From Baffinella frigidus (lineage: Eukaryota; Cryptophyceae; Cryptomonadales; Baffinellaceae): DNA of 13,740 nt. Below the pieces are notes generated by a model. The model ran no database searches. It worked only from the letters and a program-made list of their open reading frames with translations, and was not told the origin of the DNA. This document shows, in pieces, positions 1 to 5,660 of the stretch (positions are counted from its first letter, which is position 1; each line of letters starts with the position of its first letter). The DNA lies in the NCBI GenBank assembly GCA_026770585.1, contig MU646349.1:206753-220492 (forward strand), written 5' to 3'. Made by a program: the position numbers and the translations under genes.

Positions 1-21
1 GGGGGGGGGGGGGGGGGGGGG
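1..21. other. Poly-G run at the window edge
   Basis: Twenty-one consecutive G at the extreme 5' end, directly abutting a repeat copy. No other homopolymer of this length occurs in the window. Position and purity suggest a contig-end or sequencing artefact (G homopolymer read-through), not a biological tract. Confidence 0.6.
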
Positions 22-215
22 TCGGCACCTTTCGGTGAAAAGGCGCCCTGTGAAGAGGAGCGAGCAGGGGAGCGAGCAGCCTGCGCGGAACCCAGGATTC
101 CCCGGAGCTCTGCGATCTGTGCGGCATACTGGGGGTCTTGGATATCGGAGAGGCTTTTGAGGAGCGGTGCGTAGGCTGTAGAGGACGTTAGGTCCGCCTG
201 GGGCAGCGTGTGGGG
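22..215 (-). pseudogene. Duplicated C-terminal exon fragment, SLSDI family, copy 1
   Basis: The minus strand reads an open stretch that begins PHTLPQADLTSSTAY, passes KSLSDIQDPQYAAQIAELRG and ends near QGAFSPKGAD at the poly-G. The same peptide is encoded on the plus strand at 3786-3929 and 3990-4163 and, in part, at 3364-3411. Copy 3786-3929 has a stop right after SPK, so this is probably the carboxy end of a protein. Here that stop is replaced by GGT and the frame runs into the window edge. The peptide is Ala/Ser/Pro-rich after a short amphipathic helix, and I recognise no family. The copy is interrupted at its 5' side by the MITE at 220-391. Multiple degraded copies suggest exon fragments spread by duplication, not an active gene. 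Confidence 0.45.
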
Positions 216-217
216 GT

Positions 218-393
218 TGCCACGCAAGAGTGTAGGGCTGACCTGGGAAAACAAGCCAGTTCACACGGAATGTGTAACAACTTTCCGAATTTTCGATTTT
301 TCTGTGGGAAGAATGTCCACTTATGAACTTAAGAAATAGTAGAATTCTGCTATTTCTCCTGTGGGTCACTCTGCCCTACACTCTTGCGTGGTG
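218..393. mobile_element. 172-bp MITE, family 1 copy 1, 2-bp TSD (TG)
   Basis: The element is 220-391, with 19-bp perfect terminal inverted repeats starting CCACGCAAGAGTGTAGGGC (220-238 and 373-391). It is flanked by TG at 218-219 and 392-393. The uninterrupted paralogous site lies inverted around 3975-3990, reading gggggtTGtggatt on its minus strand, which defines the ends exactly. A near-perfect 24-bp palindrome centred on GAATTC lies at 333-356. It has no coding capacity, so it is non-autonomous. The second copy at 2514-2685 has the same length. Confidence 0.9.
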
Positions 394-395
394 TG

Positions 396-440
396 GATTC
401 GCAGGATGCGTGACGTTACCATAGATGCGCCAGATTTCAT
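396..440. repeat. Dispersed GACGTTACCATAGATGCGCC segment
   Basis: The core at 412-435 recurs at about 861-882 (partly changed), at 1026-1050, and inverted at 3941-3964. Read on the opposite strand it encodes IWRIYGNV in every good copy (minus here and at 1050-1026, plus at 3941-3964). It may be part of the same duplicated gene fragment as the SLSDI exon, since the two are adjacent in two of the copies. Confidence 0.6.
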
Positions 441-441
441 A

Positions 442-571
442 CGCAAACACTTATACTTTACAAATTGGATTCAATGAAATTCACTACTCATAACGATTTT
501 TACAAGTGATATCAAAGCAAACGTGTGGTAATTTTGACTGAAATCCAGTTGATAAATTGTAAGTGTTTGCG
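442..571. mobile_element. Short MITE-like element with 12-bp TIRs
   Basis: CGCAAACACTTA at 442-453 faces its exact reverse complement at 560-571, enclosing about 106 bp of AT-rich non-coding DNA unlike its GC-rich surroundings. If the terminus is CAAACAC, the flanks give a possible CG target duplication. The left flank matches the uninterrupted paralogue near 3930 up to the element, but the right flank does not, so the target duplication is not proven. Confidence 0.5.
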
Positions 572-756
572 CGTGCATGGTCGCACCCGCCGCGTGGGTG
601 TTCCTACCATGGTTGGAACCCAAGGGGGGTCACCTCTGATGCACACCAACACCTCCAGTCTCAACCATCAACCCGACATTCTCAAACTCCGGAAGAGGCG
701 CACCAGCCAACGTCACGCACGCTCCGACGACACAACGCGCGGTCGAGTGCAAAGCG
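572..756. other. No recognisable feature
   Basis: Moderately GC-rich unique DNA. Short reading frames cross it on both strands, with no splice-bounded or family-like peptide that I can support. Confidence 0.5.
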
Positions 757-802
757 GTGGCCTTCGCTAAGTGGTGGCCTTCGCTAAGTGGTGGCCTTCG
801 CT
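757..802. repeat. 17-bp tandem repeat, 2.7 copies
   Basis: Unit GTGGCCTTCGCTAAGTG repeated head to tail (757-773, 774-790, 791-802), with the copies essentially identical. This is a recent minisatellite expansion. Confidence 0.85.
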
Positions 803-803
803 T

Positions 804-1205
804 GGGACACATTCCTGTCAAGGATGGCCGGAGTGACGTGAGATGCGGATAGCCAGAGTGGCCATAGATGCGCCAGATTCGCGGATGCGGAGGCTGACCT
901 GCACCCGAACGTTCTACTGCAGGGTGGTGGCCTGCGCAGTCTTTTTTTTTGGTTCTCACGGGAGAGGGTAACCTGGGGACACATCTTTGCTATTGGGACA
1001 CATTCCTGTCAACGATAACCGGAGCGACGTTACCATAGATGCGCCAGATTCGCGGGTGCGGAGGCTGACTTGCACTAGAACGTTCTAGTACAGGGAGGTG
1101 GCCTGTGCTGTCTTGTTGTGCTGTCTTTTTTTTTTTTGCCTGTGCTGTCTTTTTTTTTCGTTCTCGCGGATTCTCGCGGGAGAGGGTGACCTGGGGGCAC
1201 ATCGT
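804..1205. repeat. ~191-bp tandem duplication with poly-T tracts
   Basis: Two diverged units begin GGGACACATTCCTGTCAA at 804 and 995. Each contains the ATAGATGCGCCAGATTCGCG segment, a GAACGTTCTA box, a run of T (about 944-952, and two runs at 1126-1158) and the end motif GGGAGAGGGT(A/G)ACCTGGG. The end motif reads CPQVTLSR on the minus strand in both units. The second unit is longer because its T tract and a GTGCTGTCTT piece are duplicated. Confidence 0.7.
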
Positions 1206-1304
1206 GGCGGTGTGCAGAAGCATGAGAAGCCCGGCGGCGCGGTTCTCGGCCTTGCTCAGCACGATCGCGCACGTCTTCAGCGCGCCTGTGTCCCCGAAAG
1301 TGGT
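1170..1304 (-). pseudogene. Coding-like remnant, unknown protein
   Basis: The minus strand reads TTFGDTGALKTCAIVLSKAE, then NRAAGLLMLLHTATMCPQVT and LSRENP, a composition typical of a real exon. There is no ATG and no clear splice site. The tail (CPQVTLSREN) is repeated in the neighbouring tandem unit at about 985-955, and a GALKTC-coding piece recurs near 1370-1352. That points to a partly duplicated exon now embedded in repeats. The upstream edge grades into the GATGGTCAAAGGTGTCC repeat, so the true 5' limit is unclear. I recognise no family. A frame open by chance in GC-rich DNA is possible. Confidence 0.35.
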
Positions 1305-1745
1305 CAAAAGTGTCCCCGAAGTTGATGGTCAAAAAGTCCGGACACACCCGTCGCACGTCTTCAGCGCGCCAGCGAGGGGCCCATTCCGGGTGGTGAAAGG
1401 CGAAGATCGTTGGTGGAGGTGAGGAGGAAGGGGCCTCTCAGGCGGGTGAAAGAAAGGGGGGCAGGAAGGGGCTCGGGAAGACAAAAAGGGGCAGTCCCCG
1501 GACTTGATGGTCAAAGGTGTTCCCGGAGTTGATGGTCAAAGGTGTCCCAGGAGCCGCTGTCGAGCCAACTCGGCACATATAAGACAGTCAGGACCGGGAT
1601 TCCGTTCCTGGCTTTTCATTTTAAAGGTCCATTTCCTTCAGGATTCAGGTTCAAGTTTTTAAAACCGTGTCCCGTCCTCGCTCGGTAGCGGTTGATGGTC
1701 AAAGGTGTCCCCGGAGTTGCTGGTCAAAAAAAGTGTCCCCGGACA
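1279..1745. repeat. Dispersed ~24-bp repeat GTTGATGGTCAAAGGTGTCC
   Basis: Degenerate units lie in three clusters: 1279-1345, 1495-1552 and 1688-1745, each holding two to three copies of GTTGATGGTCAAAGGTGTCC followed by CCGGA. Between the clusters (1350-1490 and 1555-1685) I see no gene. That sequence is purine-rich, then AT-rich. Confidence 0.7.
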
Positions 1746-1784
1746 CCACGTCGCACACGTCAGCTCTCGCACACGCCCACTTTT

Positions 1785-1947
1785 ATAGGCTAACGGCCTG
1801 AAAATGGGGTGGTTCGGCATTACGGTATTGCCTAGGACCTCCTACCGTAGGCCGAGGGATCCTAGGACCAAAAAGTCTTGGCCTACGGTAGGAGGTCCTA
1901 GGCAATCCCGTAGGCCTAACTACCCCATTTTCAGGCCGTTAGCCTAT
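1785..1947. mobile_element. 163-bp foldback MITE, family 2 (full copy)
   Basis: Two arms of about 68 bp (1785-1852 and 1880-1947) are inverted copies of each other. They start ATAGGCTAACGGCCTGAAAA and contain CCTAGGACCTCCTACCGTAG. The loop is only about 27 bp, so a single strand would fold into one long hairpin. Half-length copies occur at 2112-2195 and 6981-7052, and TTCATAGGC is common to several ends. I could not fix the target duplication. Confidence 0.85.
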
Positions 1948-2119
1948 GAACTCCTCTTCGTCTGCTTCGTGCGGCATGAAAACGCCAGCCTGGTTTGTTG
2001 AATCGGGGAGACTCGGGGTGGTCCTGTGCGAAATGGAAAAATCGCGGGAGAAGCCATCTTCAATTACCCGAGAAAGTGCTGGTGGTCTGGCGGCTCAGGG
2101 CCAGGTGGTGTGGTCCTAG
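1946..2119 (+). CDS. Short coding-like exon, unknown protein
   Basis: An open frame from ATG at 1946 (or the internal ATG at 1976) reads MNSSSSASCG, then MKTPAWFVESGRLGVVLCEM, EKSREKPSSITRESAGGLAA and QGQ, with a stop at 2117-2119. The CAG|GTGGTG step at 2104/2105 could be a 5' splice site. The upstream ATG overlaps the end of the foldback element, so 1976 is the better start if this is a first exon. The segment coding SSITRESAGGLAAQG is duplicated at 2196-2245 with mostly conservative changes in this frame (T/A, A/V, L/V), which supports coding. I recognise no family. The piece is very short and may be a remnant. Confidence 0.4.
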   Translation: MNSSSSASCGMKTPAWFVESGRLGVVLCEMEKSREKPSSITRESAGGLAAQGQVVWS

Positions 2120-2195
2120 GATCCCTCGGCCTACGGTACGAGGTCCCAGGCAACGCCGTATGCCCAACTACCCCATTTCCAGGCCGTTAGCCTAT
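2112..2195. mobile_element. Half copy of foldback MITE family 2
   Basis: This matches one arm plus loop of the 1785-1947 element in reverse orientation, from GGTCCTAGGATCCCTCGGCC to AGGCCGTTAGCCTAT. The other arm is missing. It sits between the two copies of the RES(A/V)GG exon segment. Confidence 0.8.
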
Positions 2196-2257
2196 GAATC
2201 TTCGATTGCCCGAGAAAGTGTTGGTGGTGTGGCGGCTCAGGGCCGCATCCAACCTCC
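2196..2257 (+). pseudogene. Duplicate of the 2057-2104 exon segment
   Basis: Reads ESSIARESVGGVAAQGRIQP in frame with the copy upstream. The nucleotide match runs from TTCGATTGCCCGAGAAAGTG to the CAGGGCC at about 2244 and then diverges just before the 215-bp TIR element. It is either a broken second copy or a second exon of a repeat-containing protein. Confidence 0.45.
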
Positions 2258-2472
2258 AGCCCTGGGAGGTGGCTCAAATTGTGGTCTGAAGTTGGAGCCA
2301 TTTTACCCTGTAGACACCCCAGATCTGGGGTGTCTACAACTTAAGAAGTCGCGATATGGGGTGTCTACAACTTAAGAAGTCACAATCTTGGTAAATCAAC
2401 TTTGGGCATTTGTGCAAAATCAACTTTGGGCATTTTTGTTTCAGGCCACAATTTGAGCCACCTCCAAGGGCT
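2258..2472. mobile_element. 215-bp TIR element, family 3
   Basis: Imperfect terminal inverted repeats of about 32 bp (two mismatches) lie at 2258-2289 and 2441-2472. They start AGCCCTGGGAGGTGGCTCAA and include AAATTGTGG. Inside are a perfect 28-bp palindrome, a 31-bp unit repeated twice (2326-2387) and a 24-bp unit repeated twice (from 2393). It is non-coding. Frames crossing it on both strands simply translate the TIR as ALGGGSNCGLK. The target duplication is not evident. Confidence 0.75.
2310..2337. repeat. Perfect 28-bp palindrome
   Basis: GTAGACACCCCAGA is followed at once by its reverse complement, centred on AGATCT, with no loop. Its right half is part of the 31-bp tandem unit that follows, so the palindrome probably arose by inversion of that unit. 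Confidence 0.9.
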
Positions 2473-2511
2473 AGTAGAAGCTCTGCCTCACCCAAGCTGG
2501 GTTCCGCGTCC

Positions 2512-2687
2512 AACCACGCAAGAGTGTAGGGCAGACCTGGGAAAACAAGCCAGTTCACACGGAATTTGTAACAACTTTCCGAAATTTCGATTTTTCTGTG
2601 GGAAGAATGTCCACTTATGAACTTAAGAAATAGTAGAATTCTACTATTTCTCCTGTGGGTCACTCTGCCTTACACTCTTGCGTGGAA
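2512..2687. mobile_element. 172-bp MITE, family 1 copy 2, 2-bp TSD (AA)
   Basis: The element is 2514-2685, about 97% identical to 220-391 and in the same orientation. Its TIRs carry one changed base, and it is flanked by AA at 2512-2513 and 2686-2687. The central palindrome at 2627-2650 is perfect here. A different 2-bp duplication at each copy (TG and AA) argues for genuine 2-bp target duplication without sequence preference. Confidence 0.88.
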
Positions 2688-2722
2688 TGCATTCGGTCCA
2701 GGAATCCGTGCAAACGCTCGAG

Positions 2723-2780
2723 AACGAAAATTACCACCCGGGGTCATACAAGTAATAGTGATTTATGTAGTAATTTCCGT
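2723..2780. mobile_element. Mobile core ACGAAAATTAC, diverged copy
   Basis: Starts ACGAAAATTACCACCC and ends GTAGTAATTTCCGT. The middle holds CATACAAGTAATAGTGA, close to the middle of the copies at 4382-4444 and 4663-4726. Two further ATTTCCGT-like ends follow (about 2805 and 2823), so the right side is rearranged. An 18-bp perfect palindrome of alternating TA/CG lies at 2840-2857. Confidence 0.6.
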
Positions 2781-2871
2781 TACCAAACGCATTTCTGTAA
2801 ATGATTTCCGTTTTTTGTCATAACTTCCGTAAAAAAAAAATATACGTATACGTATATACGTGTTCCCGGGA

Positions 2872-3006
2872 TTAGATCAGACCTGCGACGTCGACGACCT
2901 TGTCCCGAACCAGAAGTCCAAACGTCTCCGCGTACGGCTTCAGCTTCTCAAGGTTGAAGCCGCCCTTCGAAGTCAGGGTCGTAACCTGTTGCGCCGGAGA
3001 GACCTC
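2872..3006 (-). CDS. C-terminal exon, unknown protein
   Basis: The minus strand reads EVSPAQQVTTLTSKGGFNLE, then KLKPYAETFGLLVRDKVVDV, AGLI and a stop (TAA at 2874-2872), 44 residues. The first 25 residues are duplicated at 3224-3150 with one replacement (P to L), which supports this frame. The upstream end coincides with the TTAA-flanked MITE at 3008-3148, so the exon is cut there or its 3' splice site lies in the element (the element ends TTTAAAG before AGGTCTC). The composition suits a small helical domain ending in a hydrophobic tail. I recognise no family. It could be the genuine last exon of a gene continuing at 3150-3224. Confidence 0.45.
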   Translation of the reverse strand, partial: EVSPAQQVTTLTSKGGFNLEKLKPYAETFGLLVRDKVVDVAGLI

Positions 3007-3007
3007 T

Positions 3008-3148
3008 TTAAACCCTCCCACCCACACGAGGCTACTGATCACGTTTCCCCCGGGAAAAGCTGGAGGAAACGTGATCTTTTCCCACAATTGTTTAAAATGT
3101 CCTTTTATTATGTTCGCCTGGGTAGCCTCGTGTGGTTGGGGGGGTTAA
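3008..3148. mobile_element. 141-bp MITE flanked by TTAA
   Basis: TTAA at 3008-3011 and 3145-3148 brackets imperfect inverted repeats sharing CACACGAGGCTAC. An inner perfect 12-bp pair GATCACGTTTCC/GGAAACGTGATC sits near 3037 and 3064. TTAA target duplications are known for piggyBac and Kolobok superfamilies, so it may be a non-autonomous member of one of them (inference). It sits at the junction of the tandemly duplicated exon segment. Confidence 0.75.
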
Positions 3149-3149
3149 T

Positions 3150-3224
3150 GTACGGCTTCAGCTTCTCAAGGTTGAAGCCGCCCTTCGAAGTCAGGGTCGT
3201 AACCTGTTGCGCCAGCGAGACCTC
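3150..3224 (-). pseudogene. Duplicate of the EVS(P/L)AQQV exon segment
   Basis: Reads EVSLAQQVTTLTSKGGFNLE and KLKPY, 25 codons nearly identical to the start of the 3006-2872 exon, and stops matching exactly at the MITE side. Past 3224 it passes into the ~36-bp array. It is probably one half of a tandem duplication later split by the MITE. Confidence 0.55.
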
Positions 3225-3236
3225 AGCCGTAGGATG

Positions 3237-3780
3237 TATTTCTGGGCGGGTAGGGCCTACCGACGTTGAAAAGTATTTGTGGGCGGGTAGGCTTGTGGGC
3301 GGGTGGGCTTACCGACATTCAAAGGGCGGGTATGCTTTCCGACTTTGAAAAGTATGTGTCCACAAATACTTTTTCAAAAGCCTCTCCGACATCCACGACC
3401 CCCAGAAATACATCCTAGCCATACGATGTATTTGTGGGCGGGTAGGCTTACCGACATTGAAAAGTATTTGTAGGCGGGTCGGTAAGCCGGGTAAGCCGGG
3501 TAGGGTAGGGTAGGCTTCCCGACATTGAACAAACTTCAATGTCGGTAAGCCGGGTGGGTAGGCTTACCAATATTGATGTGGGCGGGTGGGCTGGCCGACG
3601 TTGAAACGTATTTGTGGGCGGGTGGGCTTGTGGGCGGGTGGGGTGGGCTGGCCGACGTTGAAAAGTATTTGTGGGCGGGTAGGCTTGTGGGCGGGTGGGC
3701 TCACCGACATTCAAACGGCGTATAGGCCAACCGACATTGAAATGTGGGCGGGTGGGCTTACCGACATTGAAAAGTATGTG
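3237..3780. repeat. Degenerate ~36-bp tandem array
   Basis: Units of the form GTGGGCGGGTAGGCTTACCG + ACATTGAAAAGTATTT repeat about a dozen times, with many units shortened or joined. A locally inverted unit occurs at about 3536-3552, giving the hairpin around AACAAACTTCAATGTCGG. Single units also occur at 4158-4208 and 6953-6980, and related GCCGAC(A/G)TTGAA blocks lie at 10088-10345. Frames through it encode only low-complexity Pro/Thr or Gly/Trp peptides. Confidence 0.85.
3364..3411 (+). pseudogene. Truncated SLSDI exon copy inside the array
   Basis: Sixteen codons read KYFFKSLSDIHDPQKY, matching the start of the 3786-3929 copy. The sequence then returns to array sequence. It is probably a gene-conversion or duplication relic. 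Confidence 0.6.
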
Positions 3781-3785
3781 TTCAG

Positions 3786-3929
3786 AAATACTTTTTCAAA
3801 AGCCTTTCCGACATCGACGACCCCCAGTATGCCGCACAGATCGCAGAGCTCCGGGGAATCCCGGGTGCCGCGCAGGCTGCTCGCTCCCCTGCTCGCTCCT
3901 CTTCACAGGGCGCCTTTTCACCGAAATGA
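3786..3929 (+). pseudogene. SLSDI exon copy 3, with stop codon
   Basis: Forty-seven codons read KYFFKSLSDIDDPQYAAQIA, then ELRGIPGAAQAARSPARSSS, QGAFSPK and TGA. This is the only copy ending in a plausible natural stop. It follows the array directly (the KYFF part replaces the AYAPLL seen in the copy at 3990). The next copy begins about 60 bp downstream, so the two are in tandem. The conserved part is a charged helix followed by an Ala/Ser-rich disordered tail, as at many protein C-termini. I recognise no family. No start codon or splice acceptor is apparent. Confidence 0.45.
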
Positions 3930-3989
3930 ATGCGTATGAAATCTGGCGCATCTATGGTAACGTCACGCATCCCGCTAATCCACAACCCC

Positions 3990-4163
3990 CACACGCTGCC
4001 CCAGGCGGACCTAACGTCCTCTACAGCCTACGCACCGCTCCTCAAAAGCCTCTCCGACATCGACGACCCCCAGTATGCCGCACAGATCGCAGAGCTCCGG
4101 GGAATCCCGGGTGCCGCGCAGGCTGCTCGCTCCCCTTCACAAGGCACCTTGGGTGAAGGGTAG
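3990..4163 (+). pseudogene. SLSDI exon copy 4, ended by a repeat unit
   Basis: Reads HTLPQADLTSSTAYAPLLKS, then LSDIDDPQYAAQIAELRGIP, GAAQAARSPSQGTLGEG. The TAG stop is supplied by a captured array unit (GGGTAGGCTTACCG). Upstream, 3930-3989 holds the IWRIYGNV-coding segment and the uninterrupted site that corresponds to the MITE insertion at 220-391. Nucleotide identity with copies 1 and 3 is above 90% by eye. Confidence 0.5.
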
Positions 4164-4208
4164 GCTTACCGACATTGAAAGGGCGTGTAGGCCTACCGAC
4201 AGTGAAAT
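4158..4208. repeat. Two isolated units of the ~36-bp array
   Basis: GGGTAGGCTTACCGACATTGAAA and a second, changed unit (GTGTAGGCCTACCGACAGTGAAA as two halves) follow the exon copy directly. Confidence 0.75.
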
Positions 4209-4347
4209 GACAGACAACCCCTGGCACCCCCGGTACGTTATACTACCTTCTCACTACTCTGGGCACACCCGCGTCTTTTCAAACGGGTTTTAGCTGGAAG
4301 CGAGAGAAAAAATGACGGGCAGTGCCGAACGCGGTGGGGGGGTTAAT
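4209..4347. other. No recognisable feature
   Basis: Unique sequence with no supportable exon, repeat or RNA. Confidence 0.5.
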
Positions 4348-4479
4348 CTCCATACAAGTATTAATTAATTGCTTTGGGGCAACAAAAATTACTACACGAT
4401 GTGTTCATAAAAGTAATAGTGAGCATTGGTGTAGTAAATTTCGTTGCGCCAGAAGAAATTAATTAATACTTTTGTGGAG
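4348..4479. mobile_element. 132-bp MITE carrying the ACGAAAATTAC core
   Basis: Outer inverted repeats of about 50 bp start CTCCATACAAGTATTAATTA and enclose the core at 4382-4444 (ACAAAAATTACTACAC to GTGTAGTAAATTTCGT). The flanking bases extend the symmetry slightly (ATCTCC/GGAGAT). It is AT-rich in a GC-rich setting and has no coding capacity. Confidence 0.8.
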
Positions 4480-4496
4480 ATGAGGGTGGGGGCGGG

Positions 4497-4553
4497 ACCC
4501 CCCTAGGACCACCATAGGGCCCTAGGCATGGTCCTACCGTAGGGTCCTGGGGG
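4497..4553. repeat. 57-bp imperfect hairpin with CCTAGG boxes
   Basis: CCCCCCTAGGACC pairs with GGTCCTGGGGG across a core holding AGGGCCCTAGG and CCTACCGTAGG. The same CCTAGG/CCGTAGG vocabulary occurs inside MITE families 2 and 4, so this is probably a decayed relative of one of them. Confidence 0.5.
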
Positions 4554-4662
4554 AGGGCGGTTTCTTATGAGCGAGGTACCCCTGTAGGTGCCCTTGGAGC
4601 CTGGATACCCACAGGGTTCATCATCTCGGTGGGGTAGGGGCAGACCAGAAGCGGCGTTATTG

Positions 4663-4761
4663 ACGAAAATTACTACACGATTGGTTCATAAAAGTAATAG
4701 TAGAGCATGGGTGTAGTAAATTTCGTTGCGCCAAAAGAAATTGATTAATGTTTTTTTGGAG
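4663..4761. mobile_element. 5'-truncated copy of the 4348 MITE
   Basis: The core at 4663-4726 and the right arm to GGAG match 4382-4479. The left arm is missing. The left junction falls exactly at the end of the duplicated segment AGACCAGAAGCGGCGTTATT + GAC, whose other copy is at about 5037-5059. The TGAGGGTG after the element is also shared with the 4479 flank. Confidence 0.75.
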
Positions 4762-5036
4762 ATGAGGGTGTGCTGCCAGGTACGCGGGATCCTCTGCAAA
4801 CAGTTAAACTTGGAGTTAAAGCGTTAAACCAGGGGTTCAACTCGCCTGGAAACCAACCCGCGTGGCCAGTACAACGCAAGGCAGTCACCTCGGACAGTTG
4901 GCTTCGGCGTCCGCGTGACCGGTCACGCGGGCGTTCACGAGCCTGCCGGCGGGGCTGTTCCCTGCGGTCGGGGTGTGCTTGCAAGTAGGTGGGCTCCGTA
5001 GGAGGTGGAGTTGGAATCCGGGGGGGGGCAGGGGGG
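4762..5036. other. GC-rich stretch with a 20-bp palindrome
   Basis: No supportable gene. CCGCGTGACCGGTCACGCGG at 4911-4930 is a perfect 20-bp palindrome, and a poly-G tract lies at 5020-5036. The run GTTAAACTTGGAGTTAAAGC with a following GTTAAACC is a short diverged repeat. Frames exist on both strands but lack exon borders. Confidence 0.45.
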
Positions 5037-5172
5037 AGACCAGAAGCGGCGTTATTGACTCGCGGAACTTGGCACGGAACCTGTTGAGTGTCGGGGGGTT
5101 GTTGAGGAGGGGTTTTTTTGGAGGGTCGTGGTATCCAACGGTGCTATGGTTGAAGACAGCGAGGCTCTGCAT
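5037..5172 (-). CDS. Coding-like exon, unknown protein
   Basis: From ATG at 5172 the minus strand reads MQSLAVFNHSTVGYHDPPKK, then PLLNNPPTLNRFRAKFRESI and TPLLV, which is convincing protein text. The same frame stays open further upstream on this strand through 5210-5312 (QLPLRQEFRL before the Met), so the Met need not be the start. The end, coding ESITPLLV, is duplicated at 4665-4643, where the frame continues CPYPTEMMNPVGIQAPRAP to a stop. That suggests a duplicated exon. No GTAAG-like donor is obvious. The plus strand over 5146-5259 is also protein-like, and at most one of the two readings is likely to be real. Confidence 0.35.
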
Positions 5173-5259
5173 CAACCGAAATTCCTGTCTGAGGGGGAGT
5201 TGGACGCGGTCATTGCAGCCCGGCCAGCAAATTATTCTGGGTCGGTGCAGAATCCCTAA
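5146..5259 (+). CDS. Small ORF, unknown (alternative to the antisense exon)
   Basis: ATG to TAA encodes 37 residues: MVEDSEALHQPKFLSEGELD then AVIAARPANYSGSVQNP. The last 18 codons recur at about 5509-5565 with two replacements (R to Q, V to A) and the same stop. I recognise no family. The overlap with the antisense frame and the location inside a duplicated minisatellite block make function doubtful. Confidence 0.3.
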   Translation: MVEDSEALHQPKFLSEGELDAVIAARPANYSGSVQNP

Positions 5260-5660
5260 CCTGCTCGCGATTGAGAGAGAGAGGGTGTCACGGCTCAGGA
5301 ATGCGGAAGGCAGCTTGGACGATCAGAACAAAACTCAGGCAGAGATAGAAGATGCTGGCACTTGGGAGAGAGGGGGTGTCACGGCTCAGGAGGGAGAGAG
5401 GGGGTGTCACGGCTCAGGAGGGAGAGAGGGGGTGTCACGGCTCAGGAGGGAGAGAGGGGGTGTCACGGCTCAGGAATGCGGAAGACAGTTTCTCTTCGGG
5501 GGGGGTGGACGCGGTCATTGCAGCCCAGCCAGCAAATTATTCTGGGTCGGCGCAGAATCCCTAACCTGCTCGCAATTGAGAGAGAGGGGGTGTCACGGTT
5601 CAGGAGGGAGAGGGGGTGTCACGGTTCAGGAATGCGGAAGGCAGCTTCGACATGCCCGCG
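5207..5660. repeat. Duplicated block with a 28-bp minisatellite
   Basis: A block from GGACGCGGTCATTGCAGCCC through GTGTCACGG(C/T)TCAGGAATGCGGAAG occurs twice (5207-5305 and 5505-5645). Between them a 28-bp unit, GGGAGAGAGGGGGTGTCACG + GCTCAGGA, is repeated four times without change at 5364-5475. Two more partial units lie at 5578-5630. Because 28 is not a multiple of three, the array shows a different peptide in successive units (VTAQEGERG, CHGSGGREG, VSRLRRERG), which argues against coding. Confidence 0.85.

Noticed and set aside
525-787. 74-81-codon plus-strand ORFs near the left end
   Set aside because: They start inside the small MITE, run through the 17-bp tandem repeat and have no splice-bounded or conserved peptide.
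1570-1600. TATA-box-like ACATATAAGAC as a promoter
   Set aside because: It is a single AT-rich hexamer with no coding start downstream at a suitable distance, and it is surrounded by repeats.
4830-4860. tRNA-like T-arm (GGGGTTCAACTCGCC)
   Set aside because: The stem pairs only four bases, and I could not find a matching acceptor, D-arm or anticodon arm within 90 bases.
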